DNA from: Cyclina sinensis
Lineage: Eukaryota; Mollusca; Bivalvia; Venerida; Veneridae
Direction of reading: 5' to 3'
DNA length: 64,000 bases
Assembly (NCBI GenBank): GCA_012932295.1
Contig: JAAONU010000001.1
Coordinates: 39,356,780 to 39,420,779, forward strand
Shown: piece by piece, positions 51,001-57,188 of the stretch
Position numbering within the stretch: position 1 is the stretch's first letter
Layout: each line of letters opens with the position of its first letter
The notes under the pieces: generated by a model
What the model was told of the DNA's origin: nothing
Seen by the model: the letters and a program-made list of their open reading frames with translations, nothing else
Databases searched by the model: none
Made by a program: the position numbers and the translations under genes

Positions 51001-51544
51001 TTTATCTAGGATTACGATACTTCCGTAATCCTAGAATCAGAGGCTAGGATTACGGTTTCGTAACTGTAGCCAGTGCCTTCTTTTTTATTGTTTACAGAGC
51101 CTGAAAAAGGTCAAAACAGGATTTTGTTTCTGGTAGGTGAACTGTCGTATTCAATTCTACCTGTATGATGGTTCTGGGCTCTTTAGGAAGGGCTTAGCCC
51201 AACAAATTGTGCGCCAGGGCTCTTTATTATATGGTCGATGGTCGCCCTTCGCGTAAAGGCCGACATCTATGTAATATCAGTTTGTAAATCGGTCGGTCTT
51301 GCAGTCGAAATATTGAGACTAGGAAGGGTTGTGCAGCCCTTTTTAAGCCCCTTGTTTCTTGCTGCTACTAGTTATTAGTCTCTCAAAGCGATAATAACAA
51401 TTTTACCTCATGAAGAACGCAGTCCCCGCATCTGATCTTAAAACAATGACGACATAAATAGAGCCTGTAAATAGAGTGCCATTTCTTACAGGCACAGAGA
51501 TATTTCACTATTTCTGTGTCCGGGAGTGACAGCGCTCCTGCCAT
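21606..51544 (-). CDS. DCTN4: dynactin subunit 4 (p62), complete, 13 coding exons
   Basis: DCTN4/p62 belongs to the pointed-end complex of dynactin, the cofactor that links cytoplasmic dynein to cargo for minus-end transport on microtubules. Thirteen exons joined by GT-AG introns give 1374 nt and 457 residues, against 460 in human. The N-terminal 120 residues carry the family's zinc-binding cysteines in pairs: C17/C19, C31/C34, C39/C42, C52/C55, C71/C74, C77/C80 and C112/C115. The diagnostic segments [17 protein letters not shown] and [11 protein letters not shown] are present. A coiled-coil-like [11 protein letters not shown] segment follows at about 151-161, a second Cys pair (C277/C280) precedes NLSKPEFNP, and the C-terminal half ends with [15 protein letters not shown] and [11 protein letters not shown]. 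Every exon phase matches its neighbour and the gene looks intact. The introns carry many transposable elements. Confidence 0.97.
21738..22932. other. DCTN4 intron 12, left part: nothing recognised
   Basis: This AT-rich intron sequence has only short chance ORFs and no repeat family recognised. Its left edge is the DCTN4 last-exon acceptor and its right edge the pogo-like MITE. Confidence 0.4.
22935..23642. mobile_element. pogo/Tigger-like MITE (708 bp)
   Basis: The left end starts CAGCAGAAACCCTCTAGACC and the right end, read on the minus strand, starts CAACAGTACACCCCCTCTAA. Both resemble the CAGTNGAACCTC...CCGGAC ends of Tc1/mariner elements of the pogo/Tigger group. Both ends are flanked by TA (22933-22934 and 23643-23644), the superfamily's target. 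Internal sequence repeats CCGGTTT and GAGGGG-like words. No transposase frame is present. It sits in DCTN4 intron 12. Confidence 0.75.
24525..24839 (+). pseudogene. protein-like frame in left TIR arm
   Basis: Starting [14 protein letters not shown], the frame runs 104 codons to TGA with a single in-frame TAA at 24660-24662. The Cys/His spacing at the start suggests metal binding. Further in is [10 protein letters not shown] and, near the end, [14 protein letters not shown]. The right arm encodes the same protein in mirror orientation, with Ser in place of this stop. I recognise no family. Confidence 0.5.
25084..25538 (+). pseudogene. central ORF of long-TIR element, frameshifted, unknown function
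   Basis: From ATG 25084 the first frame gives a strongly basic stretch ([20 protein letters not shown]) to a stop at 25321. Another frame continues without break from about 25300 ([20 protein letters not shown]) to a stop just before the right arm. A single frameshift near 25300 would join them into about 150 residues, with a basic first half and an acidic second half. No transposase motif or catalytic DDE pattern is visible. It could be a DNA-binding accessory protein or a captured exon; both are inference. Confidence 0.45.
25535..25895 (-). pseudogene. protein-like frame in right TIR arm
   Basis: This is the mirror copy of the frame at 24525. It begins with the same [14 protein letters not shown] and is open for 89 codons. 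A 1-nt loss near 25680 then shifts the frame, which continues as [20 protein letters not shown] and runs past the inner arm boundary to a stop at 25535. Where the left arm has stops (after RLE and after PSAL) this arm has Ser and Trp codons. Confidence 0.5.
26068..28054. other. DCTN4 intron 12, right part: nothing recognised
   Basis: AT-rich intron between the long-TIR element and a SINE. A short local duplication of TTTCTAATTTCAATAATAAT lies at 27270-27320. No exon is supported here. Confidence 0.4.
28055..28262 (-). mobile_element. tRNA-derived SINE
   Basis: On the minus strand a tRNA-like head has an A-box-like AACATGTTGGTCTGG and a B-box GTTCGATCCC (about 28205-28214). It is followed by a tail region shared with the copy at 35425-35632 (GGTTCTTTTRCATGCTCA, GAAAGYATCCCAT). 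Two diverged copies in different introns with polymerase III boxes support a SINE family. Confidence 0.7.
28287..28365 (-). CDS. DCTN4: DCTN4 exon 12 (residues 388-414)
   Basis: This 79-nt exon, acceptor AATTTCAG and donor GTAAAT, encodes [20 protein letters not shown] and QEGDVK. It corresponds to human [24 protein letters not shown]. Confidence 0.96.
28605..28766. repeat. 23-bp minisatellite in DCTN4 intron 12
   Basis: CTTGTAAGG starts at 28622, 28645, 28668, 28691, 28714 and 28737, with a partial copy at 28760, an exact 23-bp period. The unit is CCCTTGTAAGGTAAACAAAG plus AAA. Because 23 is not a multiple of 3 and the unit lacks minus-strand stops, it creates spurious repetitive ORFs on that strand. 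Confidence 0.95.
28971..31225 (+). mobile_element. full-length Pearl/Helentron-like element (family A, 2.25 kb)
   Basis: The 5' end CAAGAGGGCCATGATGGCCC contains a palindrome and is followed by GCTCACCTGAG. The body is an array of about a dozen imperfect units of about 145 bp, each with GATGACCCATATT (for example 29433, 29578, 29723). A tract of GACGGAC repeats follows at 31139-31180. The 3' end is a hairpin, AGCTCACCCTGAG...CTCAGGTGAGCT, whose outer part is the inverse of the 5' GCTCACCTGAG. This layout matches the Pearl/HINE elements described in bivalves. There is no ORF, so it is non-autonomous. Confidence 0.75.
31240..33060 (+). mobile_element. Pearl-like element, family E, interrupted by a second insertion
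   Basis: It begins with palindrome TGTTCAGTGGAACA and TTGTGTCGCCCTT, and ends AAGGGTGACACAA, the imperfect inverse. The 3' part has repeated units about 162 bp apart (CATAACTCTG at 32701 and 32863) and a degenerate GGACCAACGGACAAAG tract. Between about 31456 and 32107 GGGGGCAGGGGACAT is answered by its inverse, suggesting a nested inverted-repeat element of about 650 bp. A purine-rich low-complexity zone covers 32160-32285. Confidence 0.5.
33061..34780. other. DCTN4 intron 11: nothing recognised
   Basis: The sequence between the family E repeat and exon 11 is AT-rich with short ORFs only. I see no RNA gene or repeat family in it. Confidence 0.4.
34781..34878 (-). CDS. DCTN4: DCTN4 exon 11 (residues 356-388)
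   Basis: This 98-nt exon, acceptor TAATTTCAG and donor GTGAAT, encodes [20 protein letters not shown] and [12 protein letters not shown] plus 2 nt. It matches the PPKELVLAGKD...EYDELAEPQDFQDD block. Confidence 0.94.
35425..35632 (-). mobile_element. tRNA-derived SINE, second copy
   Basis: A diverged copy of the SINE at 28055-28262. It shares CAGAAAGTATCCCAT, CTCCTGGTTCTTTTACATGC, GGGACCTCGTTTTAA and a minus-strand B-box-like GTTTGATCCC (35570-35579). It lies in the intron between DCTN4 exons 11 and 10. Confidence 0.65.
35823..36350 (+). mobile_element. Pearl-like family A copy, 3' truncated, beside DCTN4 exon 10
   Basis: It starts ACAAGAGGGCCATGATGG with the family 5' end, then shows the TGACCTTGACC body. 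It then has a segment (GTGACCCCAGGGACATTATT) that is the inverse of sequence at about 63235 in the minus-strand copy at the right edge. The terminal hairpin is missing. It stops about 45 bp short of exon 10, so it occupies the donor-proximal part of that intron. Confidence 0.6.
36392..36548 (-). CDS. DCTN4: DCTN4 exon 10 (residues 303-355)
   Basis: This 157-nt exon, acceptor ATATTACAG and donor GTAGGC, encodes [20 protein letters not shown] and then the [12 protein letters not shown] beta-sandwich-like segment. A Pearl-like repeat ends within about 45 bp of its donor side. Confidence 0.93.
36908..36981 (-). CDS. DCTN4: DCTN4 exon 9 (residues 279-303)
   Basis: This 74-nt exon, acceptor TGATTTCAG and donor GTAAGT, encodes [20 protein letters not shown] and QLIG plus 2 nt. 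It is strongly conserved. Confidence 0.96.
37270..37379 (-). CDS. DCTN4: DCTN4 exon 8 (residues 242-278)
   Basis: This 110-nt exon, acceptor ATCTTCAG and donor GTAAAG, encodes [20 protein letters not shown] followed by [16 protein letters not shown]. It carries the conserved [10 protein letters not shown] block and the first Cys of the second zinc pair. Confidence 0.96.
37797..37909 (-). CDS. DCTN4: DCTN4 exon 7 (residues 204-242)
   Basis: This 113-nt exon, acceptor TTAACAG and donor GTAAGT, encodes [20 protein letters not shown] and [17 protein letters not shown]. It aligns with the acidic linker and the PLPEDYYTRPVNL stretch of the human protein. Confidence 0.95.
38140..38880 (+). mobile_element. 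Pearl-like element, family D
   Basis: It contains repeated units with CACACCAAGTTTCAAA and GAAATGTGGAAG words, then GACAGCCAGACAGACAAAGG, the same type of tract as in family A. It ends in a hairpin (TTAGTCCCCTCTGG... CATAGGGGACTAATAAA). The 5' boundary is not clear. It lies in DCTN4 intron 6. Confidence 0.5.
39051..39127 (-). CDS. DCTN4: DCTN4 exon 6 (residues 179-204)
   Basis: This 77-nt exon encodes [20 protein letters not shown] and PGPNP plus 2 nt. Two overlapping donors are possible (GTGTAA or GTAAGC). GTAAGC is chosen because only it gives the phase that keeps the next exon open. Confidence 0.9.
39688..39757. repeat. ATTT-repeat palindrome (long AT hairpin)
   Basis: A run of TTTA units is followed by a short spacer and the complementary run of AAAT units, giving two arms of about 29 bp. 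It lies in the intron between DCTN4 exons 5 and 6. Such palindromes are common sites of replication slippage. Confidence 0.8.
39830..40400. other. DCTN4 intron 5: nothing recognised
   Basis: No exon, repeat family or RNA gene could be supported between the AT palindrome and exon 5. Confidence 0.35.
40402..40503 (-). CDS. DCTN4: DCTN4 exon 5 (residues 145-178)
   Basis: This 102-nt phase-0 exon has donor GTATGT. It encodes [20 protein letters not shown] followed by [14 protein letters not shown], a basic helix likely to form a coiled coil. Confidence 0.95.
41100..43346 (+). mobile_element. Pearl-like element, family C, with flanking partial copy
   Basis: The main copy starts near 41527 (ACAAGAGCCACCACAAGTGG). 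It has units of about 150 bp in which GTCCAAGTATGAA recurs (42437, 42740, 42892; variants between), and TCAAGGTCA and TTGACCTTGA words throughout. It ends with a GGTCGGACAGACGGAAGG tract (43270-43310) and CATAATTAAAC. Sequence at 41100-41526 duplicates the 3' part (CACTGAACTGGAACATGCCT, CCTCCTCTTGGTA), as if an earlier truncated copy lies in front. It lies in DCTN4 intron 4. Confidence 0.6.
43665..44515. repeat. 25-bp satellite-like array with 100-bp higher-order repeat
   Basis: About 34 degenerate copies of the unit GTGGTCTGAAACCTAAGTCC plus CTGTA fill 850 bp of DCTN4 intron 4. A block of four units starting at 43931 (CCTGGAGTTG) is repeated almost exactly at 44031, a 100-bp higher-order duplication inside the more diverged array. 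This indicates recent unequal exchange or slippage. Exon 4 lies only 70 bp to the right. Confidence 0.92.
44585..44628 (-). CDS. DCTN4: DCTN4 exon 4 (residues 130-144)
   Basis: This is a 44-nt micro-exon, acceptor TTTCAG and donor GTATGT, encoding [15 protein letters not shown]. It corresponds to the GGWQEPENPHTQR stretch of the human protein. It is too short for ORF finding and was located by phase and homology. Confidence 0.92.
44937..45019. repeat. TA dinucleotide microsatellite
   Basis: About 41 uninterrupted TA repeats in DCTN4 intron 3, followed by ACACC. It produces meaningless YIYI-type ORFs on the minus strand. Confidence 0.97.
45253..45431 (-). CDS. DCTN4: DCTN4 exon 3 (residues 70-130)
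   Basis: This 179-nt exon lies between acceptor CTTATTCAG and donor GTGAGT. It encodes [20 protein letters not shown] and then [20 protein letters not shown], the most conserved cysteine-rich part of p62. Confidence 0.97.
45440..47140. other. DCTN4 intron 2: no exon or repeat recognised
   Basis: This intron has higher sequence complexity than its neighbours. A GC-richer patch at 46130-46350 holds a 73-codon minus-strand opening without recognised similarity. I could not assign a function. Confidence 0.4.
47144..47214 (-). CDS. DCTN4: DCTN4 exon 2 (residues 47-70)
   Basis: This 71-nt exon follows acceptor TTATTTCAG and ends at donor GTATCG. It encodes [20 protein letters not shown] and KKN plus a split Arg. 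It is almost identical to the vertebrate protein over this stretch. Confidence 0.96.
47640..47712 (+). mobile_element. tRNA-like SINE head
   Basis: CAGTGGCGGTGTGGTTTGAG fits a loose A box and CGGGTTCAATTC (about 47692) a B box, at the spacing of a tRNA. No intact cloverleaf with a clean acceptor stem was found, so a tRNA-derived SINE remnant is more likely than a tRNA gene. Confidence 0.5.
48075..49907. mobile_element. older inverted-repeat element split by a Pearl-like insertion
   Basis: Arms of about 80 bp at 48075-48157 and 49823-49907 are reverse complements, sharing TAGTTGTTCACCTTCTACGT and onward. Between them lies the complete family A element (48373-49805). Removing that insertion leaves an inverted-repeat element of about 400 bp, so the order of events is readable: foldback element first, Pearl-like element second. 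Confidence 0.7.
48373..49805 (+). mobile_element. complete Pearl-like family A element with TAATAA duplication
   Basis: It starts ACAAGAGGGCCATGATGGCC, has about nine units of about 145 bp (GATGACCCATATT words), then GACAGACGACGGACAAGG. It ends in the hairpin AGCTCACCATGAGCC...GGCTCAGGTGAGC. Both sides are flanked by TAATAA (48367-48372 and 49806-49811), which supports these ends. It lies in DCTN4 intron 1. Confidence 0.72.
50105..51126. mobile_element. long-TIR foldback element (about 1.02 kb) in DCTN4 intron 1
   Basis: Arms of about 167 bp (50105-50270 and 50958-51126) are reverse complements. Each contains CTAGGATTACGG words in both orientations, so the arms are themselves internally palindromic. 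Ends read CAAAATCCTATTTTGACC and GGTCAAAACAGGATTTTG. The interior of about 690 bp has no ORF. No clear target duplication was seen, and no superfamily can be assigned. Confidence 0.78.
51407..51544 (-). CDS. DCTN4: DCTN4 exon 1 (residues 1-46, start codon)
   Basis: The ATG is at 51544-51542 and the 138-nt exon ends on a codon boundary at donor GTAAAA. It encodes [20 protein letters not shown] and the first zinc cysteines (CRHC, CGDC), ending ...CVLHE, which matches the family's VSHE junction. An upstream transposable element lies 58 bp before the ATG. Confidence 0.93.
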
Positions 51545-51610
51545 CTTCCTAATTATTCATGCAGGCGTTTGAAGTGGACAGACAAGCGTCTTCTTACTGA
51601 AAAGAATAAA

Positions 51611-52280
51611 GGGCAGCGCGAAATACCCAAATACACCCAAATATACCCAAATACACCCAAATACACTTAAATTGTATCATTTTATCAACACATTTTTATA
51701 AATCAAGCAAAATTGTACGCTTAACTTCAAATATTTGCCGAGAAAATATAAGTTTTAATGGTTATTTTAAAGTTAATGCTCATTTATTTGTATTCAGGAT
51801 TCTTTTCATGTATGGTACTGTGAAAACAAAACCTTGTGATAATTACTAATAAGGTATTATTAATATAATTATAATGCCTCAAATATCAAAAATATGCAAT
51901 TCATACAAAGAAGTATCTGAAAATAAGAATAAAAATCTTAATGGAAAATTAGTTAAAAGGGTGTAAAGTTCGAACTGTTAAACGATTCTCTAGCATTCAC
52001 ATAGGAAAACAACCTGCATAAATATATGTTTTTCACAGAGTGTAAATCTTACGATAGCCGTTTGTGTCCGAAATGTGACTAATATGTATGACTGAATATT
52101 AAAATTTTTGCTACTGATTTTCATTTTCTAGTACATCTGTGCTTTTGCAGAAACAAACTTGACAATAGGTATTTGTTAAAAGCTGTCTTTCATCAGTGTT
52201 GAAGTATATTTGAAGTGTATTTGGGTATATTTGGATGTATTTGGGTATATTTGGGTGTATTTGGGTATTTCGTGCCGCCG
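51611..52280. mobile_element. short-word TIR element directly upstream of DCTN4
   Basis: It is 670 bp, starting GGGCAGCGCGAAATACCC with a right end that is the inverse of CGGCGGCACGAAATACCC. The TIRs are tandem arrays of CCCAAATACACCCAAATATA-type units. It is flanked by the 9-bp direct repeat AAGAATAAA (51602-51610 and 52281-52289). An 8- or 9-bp duplication would suit hAT, Merlin or Mutator-type transposition, but the ends do not decide. The left end is 66 bp from the DCTN4 start codon. Confidence 0.85.
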
Positions 52281-52389
52281 AAGAATAAAACCTTTACCGT
52301 AACACGGTGTAGTAATTCTTCACAGTGACCTCCCCTAAATCTTGCACCATAGGGTTTACACCGTTAGTCTCGGTTGTCTGGTTGATTTA

Positions 52390-53405
52390 ATTATTATGTC
52401 CCCCCGAAGGATAACATATAGTTTTGCACCTATCCGGCGGCTGTCAGTCCGTATGTCCGTCATACGTCAAAAACTTTAACATTGCCCAGAACTTCCTTAT
52501 TTCTGAATGGATTTACTTCATACTTGAACACAACTCCCTTTTAGACTGACATATATTTGTATGACATTGACCCCTGAAAGATTCTAATCGTCAGAAAAAT
52601 TAAATATTTCCAACATCCTTATTATTAAATAGATTTACTTTACACTTGAACACATCACCAATAATCACCTCAAAAAACTAACCCCGGAAATGATCCCTGT
52701 TCCTTACTTTATTTAAGGAAATAATTATTATCCGAAAAATAAAAGCCTATACTTGCAAGGTGTAAGTTGTCAATAATAAGCCGACAGTTATCGTTTTAAG
52801 TGGGCCGTTTTAGATCGGGCCTTTCTGGTTTGGGGCAGTTCTGTACTGACACTACATATCTGCAAGTAAGACTAACTCCATTGCAGTGAATCTTAGAAAA
52901 CAAAACACCGAATTTTTATAGACGATCAGCCTGTATGAAAACTTGTAACAATGCACCGGATGTATGCACCTAAGAACTAAGACAGGTCTTTGGTTTGAAT
53001 GTTGTGAAATAAAAATAACTGTTGGGCCGTGCTCTCACTTCCAAAGAGAACAACATATAATATCTTTAAAAAAAAATTCATGACTTTTTTCAAATATTCA
53101 ACATCATGAAGTATATAAGCACACTTAATGTATACGCCATTTAGATTTCTGCTTTACTTTATACCATTTGGAGAAATTATTTTTCTATCCGTATAACGGG
53201 CGAGAAATGAGTTCACTATAATTATGGTGTGTATATCAACAGTATATGGTGTGTATATCAACAACATAAAGGACGTTGCAGTAATGATTCTCATTCATAA
53301 AATCAACGTGATTTCGTAGTAAGTACTGACAAACAATGACATCAATGTGTCGTATCATTACACAGAAAACCAGAATACTAAATATCATATTTTTTGCACA
53401 TTTAA
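52390..53405. other. repeat 5' end (52395 on) then unassigned DNA
   Basis: At 52395-52470 TATGTCCCCCCGAAGGATAA with GTCAGTCCGTATGTCCGTCA looks like the end of another dispersed GTCY-tract repeat. At 52797-52823 GTGGGCCGTTTTAGATCGGG resembles the AACGGCCC words at 13540 in inverse. The rest has no recognised content. Confidence 0.4.
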
Positions 53406-53410
53406 TTTTT

Positions 53411-55190
53411 GTCGAGCCCGCTTGCGGTGAGCTCGACTTAGTTGCCACTTTTGGCGTATAGTTCAGTGTATGTGCGTTCGTGTGTCCGTCCGGAATTTTC
53501 CGGTCTATATCTTGCCCATTCTTTGAAGGATTACAAGATAATTTGTCGCACACAAAACCCAAGTCCGCCGCTCAAAGGTCAAGTTTGAACACTTGGGGGT
53601 CAGCGCAAAACCCGTGTCCGGAGCGTAACTTCTACATGCATGGAGGGATTTTAATATAACTCGGGACAAATATTCTCCATAGTGAGGCGGAGTGTCGCGC
53701 GAAAAATTCAGATGTCTGTAGCAAAGGTCAAGGTCACATTTAAGGGTCAAAGGTCAAATAACAAAATAAAACATTCATTTGCGAGTATAACTTCTATGTA
53801 CAAAGATGGATTTTAATATAACTTAGCACAAATGTTCTCCATGTTGAGTTGAGTTGTCTCGCGCAAATTGAAGGTCAAGGTCACAAGAGGTAAAAGGTCA
53901 AATAAAAATATTAAAATTTGTTTGTTGGCGCTGTATCTTGCTTTTGCTTTGAAGTATTATGCTTTGAGGTCAAAGGATTTGAGAAATTCAGGTGTCTGTG
54001 GCAATGGTCAAGGTCACATTTAGGGGTCAAAGGTCAAATAACAAAATAAAACATTCATTTGCGAGTATAACTTCTATATACATAGATGGATTTTAATATA
54101 ACTTAGCACAAATGTTCTCAATGTCGCGCAAAATGAAGGTCAAGGTCATAAGAGGTCAAAGGTCAAATAAAAATATTAAAATTTGTTTGTTGGCGTAATT
54201 TCTTGCTTATGCTTTGAAGAATTATGCTTAGTGGTCAGAGGATTTTGAAATTGTTGAGCCCGCTTGTGGTGAACTCGACTTAGTCGCTGCTTTTCACTTT
54301 TGGCGGTTTGGTGTACGTGCGTTCGTCAGTCCGTGCGTCTGTCTAGATTTGTCCGGTCTATATCTTGCTCATTCTTTGAAGGATTACAAAATAGTTTGAT
54401 ACAAATGTTCACCATGATGGGGTGGTGTGTCACACTCAAAACCCAGGTCGGCTGATCAAAGGTCAAGGTGACACTTCGAGGTTCGTCTCAAAACCCGTGT
54501 ATGGAGCGTAACTTCTTCATGCGTGGCGGGATTTTAATATAACTTGGGACAATTGTTTTCCATAGTGAGGCGGAGAGTCGCGCGAAAAATTCAGGTGTCT
54601 GTGGTAAAGGTCAAGGTCTTACTTCAGGGTCAAAGTCAAATAACAAATTAAAACATTCATTTGTGAGTATAATTTCTATATACATGGATGGATTTTAATA
54701 TAACTTTTATCAAATGTTTTCCATGGTGAGTTGAGTTGTCTTGTGCAAAATGAAGGTCAAGGTCACAAGAGGTAAAAGGTCAAATAAAGATATCAAAATT
54801 ATTTGTCCACGCTGTATCTTGCTTAGTGGTCAGAGGATTTTTGTCGAGCCCGCTTGCGCTGAGCTCGACATAGTTGTCAAAATGGCTGTTCAGTGTTTGT
54901 GTGTGCGTGCGTGCGTCCAACCTTGTCCATGCCATAACTTCTTCGAGCATGGAGGAATTTTCAAATAACATGAATTGAGTTTTTTAGGCACAAATGTTCA
55001 TCATGAGACTTGTCATGCACATGAACCAGATCACCGGGTCAGAGGTCAAGGTAACCTAAGATGATGCAATGTCAAGATTTTGCCTAAAGAGTACAAATGG
55101 ATATGTTGTGCACATCTCACCTATGTATACATCTTTCTCCTTGATCTGAAAGTTATGGTTCAGGTTAGAATTAAGACGAGCGGGCTCGAC
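53411..55190 (+). mobile_element. three chained family B (GTCGAGCCCGC) elements
   Basis: Family 5' ends GTCGAGCCCGCTTGCGGTGA (or variants), each containing a hairpin with GAGCTCGAC, start at 53411, 54253 and 54843. The last copy ends at 55190 with GAGCGGGCTCGAC, the inverse of the 5' end, giving a complete 348-bp element. The first two lack this 3' end and run into the next copy. Bodies carry GTGCGTTCGTGTGTCCGTCC-type tracts and many AGGTCA words. The structure matches the Pearl-like blueprint. Confidence 0.65.
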
Positions 55191-55310
55191 ATTCTGTCCG
55201 TGGGCATGTCTTGTATATTTAATTTTAGGCTTAGCATTCAATTATTTTCCATTTTACAAGCTTGAGACAAAGAATCTTCTAATAATTTGAATTTGAATTT
55301 CGTTTTTATA

Positions 55311-55692
55311 GCAAAGGTATACTACGACACTTCTACTTCATTACCTATCAGCTAACCTTTAAGGCGACGTTGTAGAGTGTTTGCTTTGTGAAATAGGGTA
55401 CCGGAGTTCAAATCCAGCTTACGGCAAGTGGATTTTACCGGATTTCATTTGGCGCCCAACGTAAATTACTCACAAGTGCAGATGTGATGACAACCTTAGA
55501 AAATACATCACACATTCAATGCTCAAAGAATTCGAGGACGAATTCAGAGAAGGAGGGGTACATATAGTAAAGGTTTAATACGGCACTTTTACTCTCTGGC
55601 CTATCAGTTAGCTTTTTTGGCGACATGGTAGAGTGTTTGTTTTGTGATCTAGGGTTCAAATCCAGCTCAGGGCAAGGGGATTTTTCTGGGCG
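55311..55692 (+). mobile_element. pair of tRNA-derived SINE copies
   Basis: Two related segments, 55311-55455 and 55567-55692, share CCTATCAGYTARC, GGCGACRTNGTAGAGTGTTT (A-box region) and GTTCAAATCCAGC (B box), and then GGCAAGNGGATTTT. Their direct orientation and 256-bp offset suggest either two insertions or a local duplication. Confidence 0.65.
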
Positions 55693-57188
55693 ACAACAAT
55701 ATCCATGAACTAATTTGGAGAACGTTTTCTATTTTATGAAAGTTAAAGACAGTTTAAATAGCAACCTAAAAAGGGCATCGCTATGATTTCTAAACCATGT
55801 TCTATAGTTATCAGGTAATCAAAGGTAGAAAATACACCTACGAGTGAACTGTCACATTGATCTTTTAATATGAAACACATATTGATTTTCAAACGACATG
55901 GTAAATGATTTTACACTTTATTATTACCGGCTAAATCATCTCAATATTCTTGTTGAGTTTAATGAAAACTTTGATACGAACTTTGATACGAAGAATTACT
56001 TATTCTATTATAATACGTATTCAAGATGAAATTGAGATTTTTTCCCCCAAAAAATCATTTCAAAAATGTATCATAAGATAGTTAAGGGGAAGTAACACTG
56101 TGTGGAGTTTTGGACACGGATTTAGAGCGTTTACTGGTTCCGTTTGGAGCTACAATGGGAACCAGTCTATTGGTAAACAAGGACACTGCGAGTTTTCAGG
56201 AAAATTAGTGTTATAAGTTTACTATCTATTTCTCCACAACAGAATGACCACGAATATGTAGAAAGCTTCAAGGTAGATCTACTTTAGATAGTATTTTTTA
56301 GAATAAACTGCCACATCAAAGGTCAGATAACGCTGAATTAATGCGTGAATTTTATCTCAGACATAAATAATGAAAACTGAAACAGGAACTTGTCAGAGAA
56401 TTTGGGCAAACGAGAATGGTAAGAATACGTAAACATAAGTGAGAGGTGGTAAACAGAAATGAGAAGTGTTAAAAGAGGTAAGAAATATTAGTATTACATA
56501 ATTGTATTTAATTATATAATTATTTCTAGCTCCTTTTTGAGTGCTTTCAGCAACAGGCCTTTGGCTTTGATGTGTTTTCTTTCCATTTAACTAGGTCTTT
56601 TGAGAAGCTTACATAATTATCAGACATGTAAAGTTTGCATTTTTTGCCTCAGATACCTGCAGAATCAGTAGACTTAATTCCAAAGCCACTTGATCTTCAG
56701 TATGTTTTAGGTGCCTGCCAGAGTGCCATGAAATTTGGATAGAGTTAAAATTATGTGAGCTTTGAATTAAACCTATGGCAGGATATTCTAGATGGTTGTG
56801 TAGACCTGGCATCAATGCATACATGTGTTATTGTGGTTTGCTAGAGAGTGCCATAGATCAGTAATGCTGACTTCAGCTCTCTAGGTTTTCTGTTGGGTCT
56901 ACCCCACCCTTAACATCTGGCAAAACAACCTTCCCTGGAAGAACAAAATTGTTTTTTGTCAGGGTTTTCTCCCATAGCTCAGCTTCTCTAAAGGGAAGTG
57001 GCAGTTGAGCAATTTATCTATATCAGGGTGCCTGTTCATGGGCATCAGGGTATGTCCACACACTGGTGGGCCTGGCATGCCACAATCATGTCCCTCAAAT
57101 TTATTTTTGCTAAGTTATGCCCCTTTTTCAACTTAAAATGTCTTGGTTAACCTTTTTGTTAATGTCCATTTCTCAAAACAGTGTCAGG
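55693..57188. other. no supported gene between SINE pair and foldback element
   Basis: Sequence at 56090-56220 is GC-richer and non-repetitive and could hold the MARF1 promoter or first exon, but no coding or clear splice evidence supports this. The 57090-57190 stretch resembles the inverse of the TAAGTTATGCCCCTTTTT words in the Pearl-like family E. Confidence 0.35.
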
